A stretch of DNA of 64,000 nt from Cornus controversa (lineage: Eukaryota > Streptophyta > Magnoliopsida > Cornales > Cornaceae), in contig CM048846.1 of NCBI GenBank assembly GCA_026545225.1, forward strand, positions 14,905,975-14,969,974, read 5' to 3'. A model generated the notes under the pieces. The model did no database searches and was not told the origin of the DNA. It was given only the letters and a program-made list of their open reading frames with translations. Made by a program: the position numbers and the translations under genes. Shown here piece by piece: positions 42,792 to 54,900 of this stretch (its first letter is position 1; each line of letters opens with the position of its first letter).

Positions 42792-45700
42792 ATGGCGGGT
42801 TAGTAAGCCATCTTATATGGTATCTCTTCTGAGTATATACATATATGTATATATGTATGTATGTATGTGCGTGGTGTTTGTTAATTGCAAGGGTTGATAG
42901 TGTTTTCTCTCTGTTTTTTCCTTCTCTTCTGCTGTTATTGCAGGTGGACCGTCCGAAAGAGAAGACAAGGTTTCGTTGGAAATCAACGAAGAGATCCTTC
43001 AGGGCATGGAAGTCGGCATGGCCTTCCGTGATTATGTCAATTTCATCTCTTTATATCTCTAATTTTGGTTCTTCTATACTTACATATATGCACATACATG
43101 CATAGAGAAAGTAAAATTCTTTAGAAACGACTACTTCGATCAATTTTGTAGAACTCATGATCATAAATGTTTCAAATTTTACTCAACAAGCGAAGAATGA
43201 TCTTTGATTTGCTCGAATTTTCTTGCTTAATTTGATAGTTGAAACCCTAACTGATAGCTATTTGTTTCCATTGCTAAACTCACTGTGGCTAGTTGATTTT
43301 TTTTTTTTTTTGTAATTAGTGGTAAGTTGATATTTGCTCTCTCATTTGGTATTTTGGTTGAATAATGTGATCTTTGAACTTGTCTTTGGAGTGAAAAAAC
43401 CATGTCTTTTTTAAGAAGTTAAACTTGGTTTTAGGAGAGTTATTGAGGTTCAAGTTTGAGGGAGGCCACCTAGTGCAAAATAGTAAAGCTAAAAGTAAGG
43501 TCTCTACAGAATCCACCCCTTCCAGCACCCTTCGTTGGGGGAGGAGGTGGGGGCTACAATTTGGGTGCTTGTACTTGGGAAAAGTCTTGTTCATAAATAT
43601 TGCCTGACAGGAAAAATTAAATGAATAGAATGTGGATGTGTGCACTATTACTATATTGCACCCTTCATAGGTTGAGCTTTAGGTTGCTACAATAAATAAT
43701 TTTTGTTTTTTTTGGGGGTGGGTGTGTGTGTTTTGGGTGTGGGGGGGAAGTGGGGGAGTAGCTTTTAGTCTGGAGCCCATTATCAGATGCTATGGTTCAA
43801 CAAGTTGTTGAATAGTGTATATCATGTAAAATGCTATTCATTTTCTAGTATTTCAGTGCATATCTGCATATTCTGTATGATTGATTTTAACTTGTCTAAC
43901 TTGTGTCCTGTCACAGTTTCCAATCTCGAGTGCAACTGGCTCATTCATACTGAGATCTACATTTATCACATTATTTGTATCATGTTACTTTTTATTGTAA
44001 TCTGCAATTTAGTTTATGTTTTCATAGCACCTTTTGCAGTAATTCTTTTGTCAACTTATATAGACTTTAACTAACATACTAATTACTATTTACAGAATGG
44101 TAGAATCAGTTCAATGGATTTTCATAGGACATCAACTTATCTGGTGACTGCTAGTGATGATGAATCCATTCGCCTGTATGATGTTGCCAATGCAACGTAT
44201 GCCCCTCATCTCTGTCTTCAGTATAGAATTTGATCTAAGATATAGTTCCCTAAAAGTTTTTTTTTTCTTTCCCATTTTATAAGGTTGGCCTTGTCTCTGA
44301 GTTATTGAAGTTACATTAGGATTTTAGTTTTGTATTAGTTGGATCAAAACTCTCTGTTTTATATTTGTTATTTTCTGGCTTTACTCTATTGTCGTTAGAA
44401 TTTGATCCCGTCCTCAAAATGTTTATTTTCTCTCACAAGGGTAACTATAAGAAATAGAAAAGATTTTGGTGTTTCTTTTTGAAAGCCTCATTGAATATAG
44501 TTGTTTGTCACACACTCAAAACTGTTGCTATAATTTTTTATTTTTTTTTCTTTTGGGGGACTTCTATCATATAATAAATTTGAGTCAAAATATATAACGT
44601 GATTTATGCATGTTTGGCCCTCAGGATTGGTTTTGTTAGATTTGAAAGTTTGAAACTTCTCCCTAATGCTTCTCATTATACTTGGATGACTTGAAAAGTG
44701 GGTACTTAGAAGAAATAAAGGTACTGAATTAAGGTATCGTAGGTGTTTGTGACCTTACTTGAAAGTGAGTAAAACAGTTGTTTCATTTCTTGAAAGTTGT
44801 TAATGTTTTTATATGAAGGAAACCATATATGATTTCCAGAATATATATAATTATTGACTCACATTTTCATTGTAGAAAAGTAGAAAAAGGGTGTAGATTC
44901 TGATTTCTGTTTCCGTTTGTTTGTTTTGCATCATTAATCTCACTTTGTCTATACTTCATTTGACTAATCAAGTAATTTTTGCATTCTTCACTTCATCATA
45001 TGGTTATTTCCTTCATATTGCCGTGAAATGTTGAGAAACTTTACTTGTTACTGCCAGATGTTTGAAGACAATTAATAGCAAAAAGTATGGGGTTGATCTG
45101 GTTTGCTTTACTTCTCATCCCACAACTGTTATATACTCCTCGAAGAATGGTTGGGATGGTATGTATATCAGAATATTTTTCTTCAGTGTATGCTTTATAG
45201 AATGATGAACACATCTGTTTAATTTATTCAGAATCTCTTCGGCTACTCTCATTGCATGATAACAAGTACTTGCGGTACTTTAAGGGTCATCATGACAGGT
45301 ACAGTTTTTGATACCATTGGCATTTGCTTACCTCTAGTTACTGCTTGTACCAAATCATATTTGTTATATGAGTGACATTTTCTGTGGTTGGTTTTGCTAG
45401 GGTTGTCTCCCTTAGCTTGTGCTCTCGAAAAGAATGTTTCATCTCTGGCTCTCTTGATCGAACAGTTCTGCTTTGGGATCAAAGAGCTGATAAGTGTCAG
45501 GTGGAAGCCTTGGCAGCCTAATGCTCATTTTTGAGACAGATGTTTTTGTTTACATCACTTTCTGACGAATTCTCTTTATTTTAGGGTCTTTTACGTGTAC
45601 AAGGGAGGCCTGCTACTGCTTACGACGATCAAGGGCTTGTCTTTGCAATTGCTTTTGCAGGATATGTGAGAATGTTTGATGCCCGCAAGTATGAAAAGGT

Positions 45701-47672
45701 GGTATACAGGAATATATGAAACTTGAAGTCGCAAAGTGATTCTCATCTATAAATGTCACTTTTAGCAAGCTCTAATTTGGTGAAATTTAATTCCTTGAAG
45801 GGCCCTTTTGATATATTTTCTGTTGGAGGAGATATGTCTGATGCAAATGTTGTTAAATTCAGTAATGACGGAAGACTTATGCTTTTGACAACTACAGATG
45901 GACATATTCATGTACTTGATTCATTCCGTGGCACACTTGTGAGTCATTTTCTACTTCCAACTTAAAAAAAATAAAATAAAACTGTTTCCGTTTACATAAA
46001 CAAATTATCCTTTCTGATGTGATTTTGCAACTTAAAATAGCTGTCCACGTACAATGTAAAGCCAGTTTCGAGTGGTTCCACTTTAGAGGCATCTTTCAGC
46101 CCCGAGGGAATGTTTGTTATATCAGGTAATGCCAGAATCCTATCAGCTCTGTTGGGGAACAATTATTGAACTCTTAGATCTGAATGTTTCCTCTCTTGGA
46201 CAATTAATACATACCAGCATGCTTATTGCATTTATGGCATATCGAATTCTGAAGTGAACTTTTCTCATTAAACACTGATCACTCTATTTAATAGGAGGAA
46301 GCTGTAGTATACCATCTGTGGTCTTGTGAATTAAATGTGGCCTGAAGTGCTGGGTGTCCCCAACCTACCCCTAAGTAAATTAGCAGTTAATCTATTATAA
46401 GCTTATAATCCTATTGAATTTTCCAAAGGCTCTGTTTCAATTGAAGCCATTTTATTGTGTAATTTCGTGTTCTTTATATAACTTAGAAACTGTATGACTG
46501 CGAGCTTAAACATCTGTTTTTTGCAAACTTTTGTGAATTATGCCCCTTTTTTGTCACTTCATTTTTCCTTTCTGTGGTGGGGTGGGTGAGGGTCATGGTG
46601 GTGGGGAACTCATTATTCAGCCTCCAGATCTGACTTTTTTGGTTTCTGCTACGTGACAGGTTCAGGTGATGGTAGCGTCTTTGCGTGGAGCGTTCGAAGT
46701 GGCAAAGAAGTATAATATTCAATCTTTAATTTTGTTGCACCACTTGAACATCCTCCCTTTATTTATGTTTCCTTTCTGCATTTATCTGGCATTTTTTAAT
46801 TCTCTATTTTAGCCCTTAATGACTGTGGAGCTTTATAGGGTATAATTTTGTACTGCCAAGTGGGCTTGTGGTTTCATGGCTGTTATCCTATTATTCTAGA
46901 ATTTTTTCCTGAACAATAGTCAAATATTCTATGCATTATGCACAACACATGATTTGAAATATTGATGAGAGTGATAAAACAAATAGGATGACCTTGCAAT
47001 TTACTTGAGGGGCCAAAAATTAACAAAGCACTGCTGTGACGGAGATAGAAATCACTGAAGATAGTTGTTCTCTTATTTACTTTCTGTTTTGTGTATTAAT
47101 ACTCTCACTCTCTCTCTCAATTTTTTAGGCCTGAAATTGATATGCTAATATTTTTAACCCTTTGAATGTTTTTTTATATACTTCATTCCTGATGTTTCCC
47201 TTGTAGACTGTATGATCTGTTTTGTCACCAGCAAGGAAAATCATGTGAGATTTAGAAATTACAGCAAAGTTACTACAATTCCATATAAGATTCCAATTTT
47301 GTTTTCCATTTGTTCTCTTGTCATTTAAATGAAATGCTGTGTGGATTATCTTATTTAGAAGAAACTAATGTAGGCTTGTTCTCCAGAATTCTTGCTGAGT
47401 GAATTTTTATTTCTATTCTGATTTTTGTGTGTATTTGTGCATGTGCATTTGTGCGCTTTTGTACATAAATGTTTTGTATTTTGTTGTTGCCTGACGGATG
47501 GTTACACTCATTCTTACTGACTGTTCAGGTTGCCAGTTGGATGAGTACTGAAGCTGAACCACCTGTCATTAAATGGGCTCCGGGAAGTCTAATGTTTGTT
47601 ACTGGTTCATCCGAACTATCATTTTGGATTCCTGACCTGTCTAAATTAGGGGCTTATGTTGGAAGAAAGTAG
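42792..47672 (+). CDS. SWD2/WDR82-type WD40 protein (COMPASS subunit, APRF1/S2L-like)
   Basis: This WD40 propeller protein is a shared subunit of Set1/COMPASS H3K4 methyltransferase and, in other eukaryotes, of RNA 3'-end processing complexes; it acts in the nucleus. Eleven exons join in frame: 42792-42798, 42944-43035, 44096-44196, 45058-45158, 45232-45298, 45401-45500, 45585-45698, 45801-45938, 46041-46125, 46660-46709 and 47529-47672. They give 332 aa (Arabidopsis APRF1 is about 330). All junctions are GT/AG. Landmarks are NGRISSMDFHRTSTYLVTAS, GVDLVCFTSHPTT, HHDRVVSLSLC, GSLDRTVLLWDQR, GRPATAYDDQGLVFA and the C-terminal KWAPGSLMFVTGSSELSFW. The first coding exon has only seven bases. Arabidopsis has two paralogs (APRF1/S2La and S2Lb); I cannot say which this matches. 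Confidence 0.93.
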
Positions 47673-50600
47673 AAAATCCTTTGGCAAGTGGCAACACCCT
47701 TGTAATTTTGATTGAAACAGTTAAAAGGTGTGCTTTATTTTTTGATCAATTATTGATAAAGATTAAAATTGATGGCTGAGTTCCTTGTGTTCCATTTGTT
47801 GTCTGCTGACTAGTTTGCTTTTCAGGGACAATTAAAGAACAGTGTGGAGGGCACATATCTATCAAAAAAGAGATGGAAGGAAGATGCACTCTGTACCATA
47901 AATTGTAATTTCCACATTGAGGCTGTTTCTTGAAAGGGTTTTCGATGCTTTAGCTATTGACTGTCCTGGATAATATTGCACATCATCATAAAATGTTCCG
48001 TAGAGGAGGCGGCGGCCTTCAAGTAGCAAAATGTAATTGTACATATTTTTGCCGGGAAAAAAAATGCAATTCTACATAGTTTGAGATCTTTATCTGATTG
48101 CTGGTTGGCTGTGTGTACAATTCTTGTGTATTTTAGTTGGTTCTGAAGAGTTGTATCATTGACTTGAGACTTTTTTTTTCGTTATATAGCTCTTCATTTT
48201 AGTTTTCTTATGGTTTAATTTCTAATCTTGGAGTGTAATTTGCTTGACTTCTGGTTACTGCTTTGGATATTTTATAGTATTTCCCTGAATGAGGTAAAAA
48301 GGTCTTTCTCATCTTACCAAGGATTGGAATGCAAGGACCAGTATAAGTGAGAAATGGCCTTTCTGTTCTCTGCTGTGTTTTTACAAGGAAAGAGAGACAA
48401 AAAGAGGCGATGTTAAGTCCTTTGAGTTTTGGCAGTCTTATTTCTTGTGCTCGAAATGAGCCTGAATCTTTTGCGGTACAATACGTGTTGTAGAGTGTTT
48501 TAACACAATTAAATCGTTTTTTCACACATTAAATCTATCAATTTCAGCTAGATTTAAATGTGTTAGAAAAACAGATTTAACGTGTGAAAAACGGAACAGA
48601 TGTGTTGAAAAGTATATTTAATGTGTGAAAAAATTACAGTACTGTTATAACGGAGAATCATTACAACAGAGGAGGATTCGCGTCCTTAGGAAATAGGAAC
48701 AACTTGCATTTTGCTACAGTAATATTAAATTTTCTCCAAATGATCAAAAATAAAATAAAAATTACAATGATGGAACTACTAATCCTGCACCGTTGGATGA
48801 CATACCAAATACTATGTTACTTTGTCACACACTAGAATCATCACGTTAACGTAAGAGAAAATATAGATCTATTTGGTAGCTTATGTATTTATTTATTTGG
48901 TAAACAAATCTACCTTTGTATTCCTTTTTTTTTTCTTTCTTTTCTTTCCTTTAAATGGTGTAGGAATTTTGACAATGTTGTGTAAAGAATATGTTTTAGA
49001 TGGGTAAAACACTAAAATCATATCACTTCTGATTATTAGATATTGGGCTTTGAACCTTTTCTTAATTGTTGATTATTCTAGTAAGTTGCTCAGAGGCTTG
49101 TTGCACATACTTACTATGCTAATGTGTTGAAATATCTTGGGTAGATAGTTCCCATGTCACACCAATATATATAAAATAAAATAAAAGGTATGAATCTTTG
49201 CGATCCAATTGGACAGGTCGTTTTTACAAAATAGATAAGATGAGTGCCGATTGGTTAGTACTTGTAATCGTATAAACAGAAAATTTATTCTGTATTAAAT
49301 TTTGACATTCAAACTGAATCCGGTTTTTCACATACGGCACTAACTAATGATACATGAATCTTCGCAATTCGATTCGACGCGCCTTTCATGCAAAATAGAT
49401 AAGATGTGAACCAAACATGTCTGAAATTTTTTACTTTCAAATGTCTCGATTTAGTGCTCTCAAACTCAACATTCTCAACTTTAGGAAAATAGTTTAATGA
49501 AAAACACTCTAAATTGTTATTAAAAACGAAAAATAGAATATTTCCATAGCAAAAAATGGGTTTTGAAGAGTGAAGTTGAAATATTGCAGTTTTGATGAAA
49601 ATGGTAAACCAACAAAACTTGTTGGAAGCCCTGCAAGAAGACTTACATGAAAAAAGAATAAAAGGCGTGGATGCATGTCAGTTTACCAGTAAGGGACGCG
49701 TACTTGAAGCTTCAAAAAGCTTTCAAGATTTCATTGGATCCACAACTTAAATAATCTTTATCTTTCTCTCTCAACCCAACAAAGAACCATTCTCTCTCTC
49801 TCTCTCTCTCTCTCTCCATATATATATATATATATATATCTCCAAAAGGCTCTATGGGCTCAGTGCCCTAAATGACATTAGCGTCATCAGATGCCATAAA
49901 GTGTGAGGAAATGTCCAACCAAACAGAGGAATGCGTCCATCCAAAATCTTCTTGAATGGGACCTTTACAATTAAAAATCTGTTTATACGGACCTTTACAA
50001 TTAAAAATCTGTTTATACATATAGAATCAAGCAGAAAAAAATAAAAAAAAATTAAGTAAATACATAAACTCCATCTGATTGAACATAGTTTCCCATTGCA
50101 ATATATATACACTAGTGTATGTTCGTGTCTACGGCACGTGTACTCACATCCGTGATCGTTAGATGAAGTAATTTTAGACCGTTAATAACTTGAGATATTT
50201 GTCAAGTTTAAATGTAATATAGCTATTTAGAAAATTATAAACAGACATTTTTAACGGTTTTAGAAAATGTGAAAAAAAAAAATCAATTTTAAAATTTTAT
50301 TTTGAAAAAAAATAAAAAATTATTATAAAAAAATTGAACCAAATAGACATCTAATTATTAGAAATTTTCTTTTATACATATAATCTAATAATTAAAGTTG
50401 CATATATATAAGACGAGTCAAAATAAACACTAAACTGTTAAAATTCAATTAGTTCATTTTTTTCTAAACTTATTATCCCATAATATATTATTTCATTTTT
50501 ATTATATTTTATACCTTCTTTGTCAATAAATAAACAAAAAACTTTTAAGCAAGAAAAATTAGGTTTCTATTTACAATATACGAAGCCAATCTTGTCTGTC

Positions 50601-53098
50601 TAATGGACTAATTTTTGTTTCTCAAGTTTTTATTTCAAAGTTTTAAGTTAAAAATTGTTGTATTTGCTCAATAATAAATATACCAGCTTCGTTAAGAAAC
50701 GAATATATATATTTTTCGACGATAGTGATGTCCCCGCACATCACATAATTTCACAATTCAATACATTGAAATTAGAATTTGTAGAATTAAAGAAAAATTT
50801 GGTCATGAATTTTTTTTAATTATGAATAAAATTTCTCCAATTTCACTAATTCTAATTTCAAGACATCAATTCCATGCAGTTGAATATATCCTCAATTCCT
50901 CCATCTCACGTGCTTCAGATATACCAATTATTTAAACAACGAACATAAACAATTGGATCAATGTCACACTAGTACTATTACCATCGAGGGTAGTTTTGAC
51001 AATTTAATTTTTTATGCTAATTGATTTTAAGGAGCTGATTATCAATTAACTGTAGAGATACTCAGAATAAAGTCAATCAAACTTCAGGCGAAGTTGACCA
51101 CCATATTTATAAACTTTAATAAAAATATAATTAAGGAAAACCTCATGTAAGGTTAGAATAATTTATCTTAAAAAAATTGTTGATTTATAACCCCAACAAT
51201 AACTATGAGTCTCCATCTAGAAAGCACAGACACTTTACCAAATGTGTCGTACATGTGTTCGACACTTTTCGGACACATGTCAGACACTTCTCAGAAGTGT
51301 CCAGACATTTTTCTTTTTAGAACACTTTTCGAACACTCCTTGAACACTTCGTAGCAATGATGTATATTCAAGTATTTCGAAAGAAATATGATTAAAAATT
51401 TAAGTTAAATATTTGCAGATGACTAAATAAATCTAGTTCTTTAATCTATTTGTCTATTTTTATTTATAAGTTTGTTTGAAATTTAATTGCTTGATAATGA
51501 CCTAAGTGTCATTGTCCTGATTTTTTAAAATTTTCTGTATCATCGTATTTGTGTTTTGTCTTATTTGTATTTCGTGTCTGTGTTGGTATTTGTTAAGTTT
51601 CTACAATAAAATTAAAAAGAAAAAGAAAATGTTTTGGAGTGGAGATCTATAATGGGTCAAGAACTGGGCTAACATGCAAGTGGGGGCAGAGTGGAGCCCA
51701 GCCCATTGACAGGATTGAGGGGACAAGCAAATAATTTGTGATATTTACGATGTGGGTTCAAACTTCAAAATATATACTCTTTGCCCTAGTTACGGCCGTA
51801 TATACTTTTTATTTTTTTATTAATTTTATAAAAAGTTACGGCTATACAGATACTGTTGTTTTAGTCTCACTTTCATGATTTCATCCTCTTTTTATCTTCC
51901 AAAGTACCTTTTTGTTTATTTTATTTTTACTTTGGTTAAAAGAGTAGCTTTTTATTATTTTTTTATTACTTTTCATATCATTGGAAAATCTTTTCGCTGT
52001 GTACTTCTTACATACCAACAAAACCCTAACTTGTTCACTGCAGCATAGCATAGGACGCACCACATTCACAGCTAATGGGTCCCGTCTGAAATCTCTATCA
52101 ATAGTAATACTTCCTTCTCCCCAAACACATATATAAGTGTCGTTTACGAATATAATATATCGTTTATGTAAAACAATAATACACGACTTACGAATCATCA
52201 CGTAAAATTGTTGCATAAATAATTTAACATAGTTGTTGCGAAATGAATATAAAATTATTGTATAAATTAATAATTAATAAAGTCTGTAAGTGCTCAAAAT
52301 TGTCCATACCAAACTTCGTATATTATACATAATTGTTGCGTAAGCGATACAAAATTGTTACGTTGACACAGAATAAACACGAGATGAAAATGACACAAAA
52401 AAATATCCGAGTTCATCATTGAAAATGACATAAAACAATCTTCAAAATCATGCTGGTACTTACACTATTCAATCAAGGCAATATCTAACCGTTACAAACA
52501 TAACATGTAATCTTTTTATTAGAGTTTAAACTATGTATGAGACCATACATGGTTGGATAGTTACAACAATCGATGAGATGACACATCTATAATCGTTGGA
52601 TTAGCCTTGAAGATACTTGCAGAAAAAATGTGACAATTATATGGTATTTTCCTTCAATCACATAATTTTTTTTTTTGTTTAGATTAATCAAGATATCCGA
52701 GATTTCGCTCCGACTAATTCTTAAGATCCAAAAATGATGTCTCTCCACCCCAAGTTAGGTAAGTTATAAAATTGTCCATAGAGATTAATGGGCCCCAAAG
52801 AATTATTTGCATCTCGAGTATATTTGAATAAAGTGTAGACATTTTAGTAGGAAAAAATGAAAAACGAGTAACTTGTAAATCTATATGCCATCAAGCATAT
52901 ATATATATGTCAAAGCTCATACATTGTCCGTGCAATGAAGTTAGAGAACACATTAATTTCGACAACAAATTTGGAAGCATATAGAGGCAATAAGTGACTA
53001 CCCTAAGACTATAAGTTAAACACTAAATTAAATGAGCATAACACACACACACACATATAGGATGAATATGCCGGGAAATTCAGGTAGATTCCGGTAAC
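47673..53098. other. Intergenic between the WD40 gene and WUSCHEL
   Basis: No gene seen. Contents include a small inverted repeat at 48515-48597 (TTTTTTCACACATTAAATC against GATTTAACGTGTGAAAAA), two related phrases with AAAATAGATAAGATG (49230 and 49395), CT and TA runs (49790-49840), and a 30-bp direct duplication GGACCTTTACAATTAAAAAT at 49958-50018. At 51230-51360 a cluster of GACACTT, GTGTC and ACATGTC motifs resembles the ends of a decayed transposon. Confidence 0.5.
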
Positions 53099-54711
53099 CT
53101 AGCTACCGGTGTAGGAGTTGAGGCTAAGGTCAAGAGAAGTACTACAAGAACTGCCCTTGCCGTCATCAGATATATACCAGCTGGTGGCATTGTGGTAGGC
53201 GTCAGATTCCGGCTTGATGTCGCCGGCACGGTGCATGGGAAAGAGAGATAGAGTTTCAATCTGAGGGGGTTGGTCTTCTTGTTCCTCTTCTAGGGTTTCA
53301 TCAACTGATTTTCTCTGGTCCAAGAAAGGGTAGGGTTTTGAATATGAATCAACACCGACCCATCCAAAATTGTGGCCAATAGATCCACCACCTCGCGATA
53401 TTGAACAATCCTGGTTGAAACAAACAATAAAAAGTTTAGATTTAAATATCATGTGTGTGTGTAAAGTATGCATGAGAGAAAATTTTCATACATTAAATTC
53501 TTCTTCCATATAAATTAAGTTAGCTTCTTACTAATTATTTTCATTAACATTTGGTTCCTAATTTTTATTTTCAATTTTCTTTGAAAAGGCTTCTATATAT
53601 TGACATTTGAAACCCCTTTTTGTCAGTTTGGCTCAAAGAGAAAAATGGTACGTTTTCATTCATGAAGTTAAAAACATCTATATATATGTCTGGCTTAAAA
53701 ATTTTTAAGCTAAATGGTTACCTAGCTTGTTTCCTTTCCCATTATTTGGAATATTTGATCACATAACATATATTCCCCTTGATATATATATATACATCCT
53801 TGATATATTACAATAATGTTGAAGCTAAACTACACTTTTACATATATGATCAGTGTAATTTCATGTCAGTTTATTTTGCCAATGTAAGACATTAAGGCAA
53901 AGATATTGCCAAAACAAGATTGTCTATTTCAACAAGAAATAGTAATACATCACATGAACTTTTTTGCTTATTAAGGAATAAACCTCTCTTTAGTCATTGT
54001 ATAAACTTACCCTAAACCTCCTCTCCATGGTTGCAGATCCATAGCCATAGCCTCCCATTTGCCCAACACCAATCACACTTGGTGAAGATGAAGATGAAGA
54101 AGAAGATGGAGATGGCACCCCTGCATTCATATATACAACATATAACTCTCAAACTCCTATATATATATATATGTATCACACACACACACACACACACATA
54201 CATGTATACATCCACAATAAAAGAGTACTAGTGATGGATCTTGAGATACTTAACCAGATGGAGTAGTACTAGTACTGATGATGTTAGGGTACTTGTTGTT
54301 GTAAAGGGGGTCTTGAACTTGATGATCAGATCTCCAACCACTTGATCCTCTTTGTTGTTGCATGGTGGGGATATTAATGATATTCATATGATGATGATGA
54401 TCAGTAGTAGTGGTGAACCTTTTCTTCTGCCTCTCACGAGCTTTATGGTTCTGAAACCAATAAAACACATTCTTGCCTTCAATCTTACCATACTGTCTCA
54501 ACCTAGCTGAGATCCTCTGAATCTGGTCAGCACTTGGAGACCTAACTCCATTGTTGTAGTAAAGCTCCTTCAATATTCTTATCTGCTCTGTGGTTGGACT
54601 CCACCTTGTACTGCTCTGCCTGCAAACAAAACTACTGTTAATTTTGTTCCCACCTTCTTCATCATCATTTGGGTGGAGTACTTGCTGTAGTTGTTGTTGA
54701 TGAGCTTCCAT
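53099..54711 (-). CDS. WUS: WUSCHEL homeodomain transcription factor
   Basis: WUS is expressed in the stem-cell organizing centre; it maintains shoot-meristem stem cells, acting mainly as a repressor in a loop with CLAVATA3. Exons 54255-54711, 54011-54120 and 53099-53410 join in frame to 292 aa; introns are 134 and 600 nt. The homeodomain is at about 35-99 ([17 protein letters not shown] to [14 protein letters not shown]), with the enlarged loop typical of the WUS clade. A Ser-rich middle precedes an acidic [10 protein letters not shown]. The WUS-box TLSLFPMH lies at 242-249 and the EAR-type repression motif SLDLSLN at 281-287. Having both terminal motifs plus this homeodomain separates it from WOX paralogs. 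The start at 54711 follows a GA-rich leader. Confidence 0.93.
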
Positions 54712-54900
54712 GAGAGAGAAGAAGAGATAGATAGAGAGAGAGAGAGAGAGTAGTGTATATATGAGATATTGGGAAGAATATATGGGATATATATGGGTTA
54801 TAAATAAAAAGAGGGGAGAGGAGGCTAGCTAGCTAGGGCACATGGAGGGGGAGGGGAATAAAAAGATGATATCAGAGAGATATCTGGGAGAGAAGGACTG
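54712..54900 (-). promoter_or_regulatory. WUS 5' leader with a GA/CT repeat
   Basis: A GA run at 54734-54750 lies 20-40 bases upstream of the ATG. On the minus strand it reads as a CT-rich leader and is a potential BPC/GAGA-factor site. A/T-rich TATA-like sequence (TTATAAATAAAAAG, plus strand 54798-54811) lies further up. Function is inferred. Confidence 0.45.

Noticed and set aside
51230..51600. Cluster of GACAC/GTGTC motifs as a transposon
   Set aside because: No matching terminal repeats or target duplication could be fixed, so it is only mentioned in the intergenic entry.
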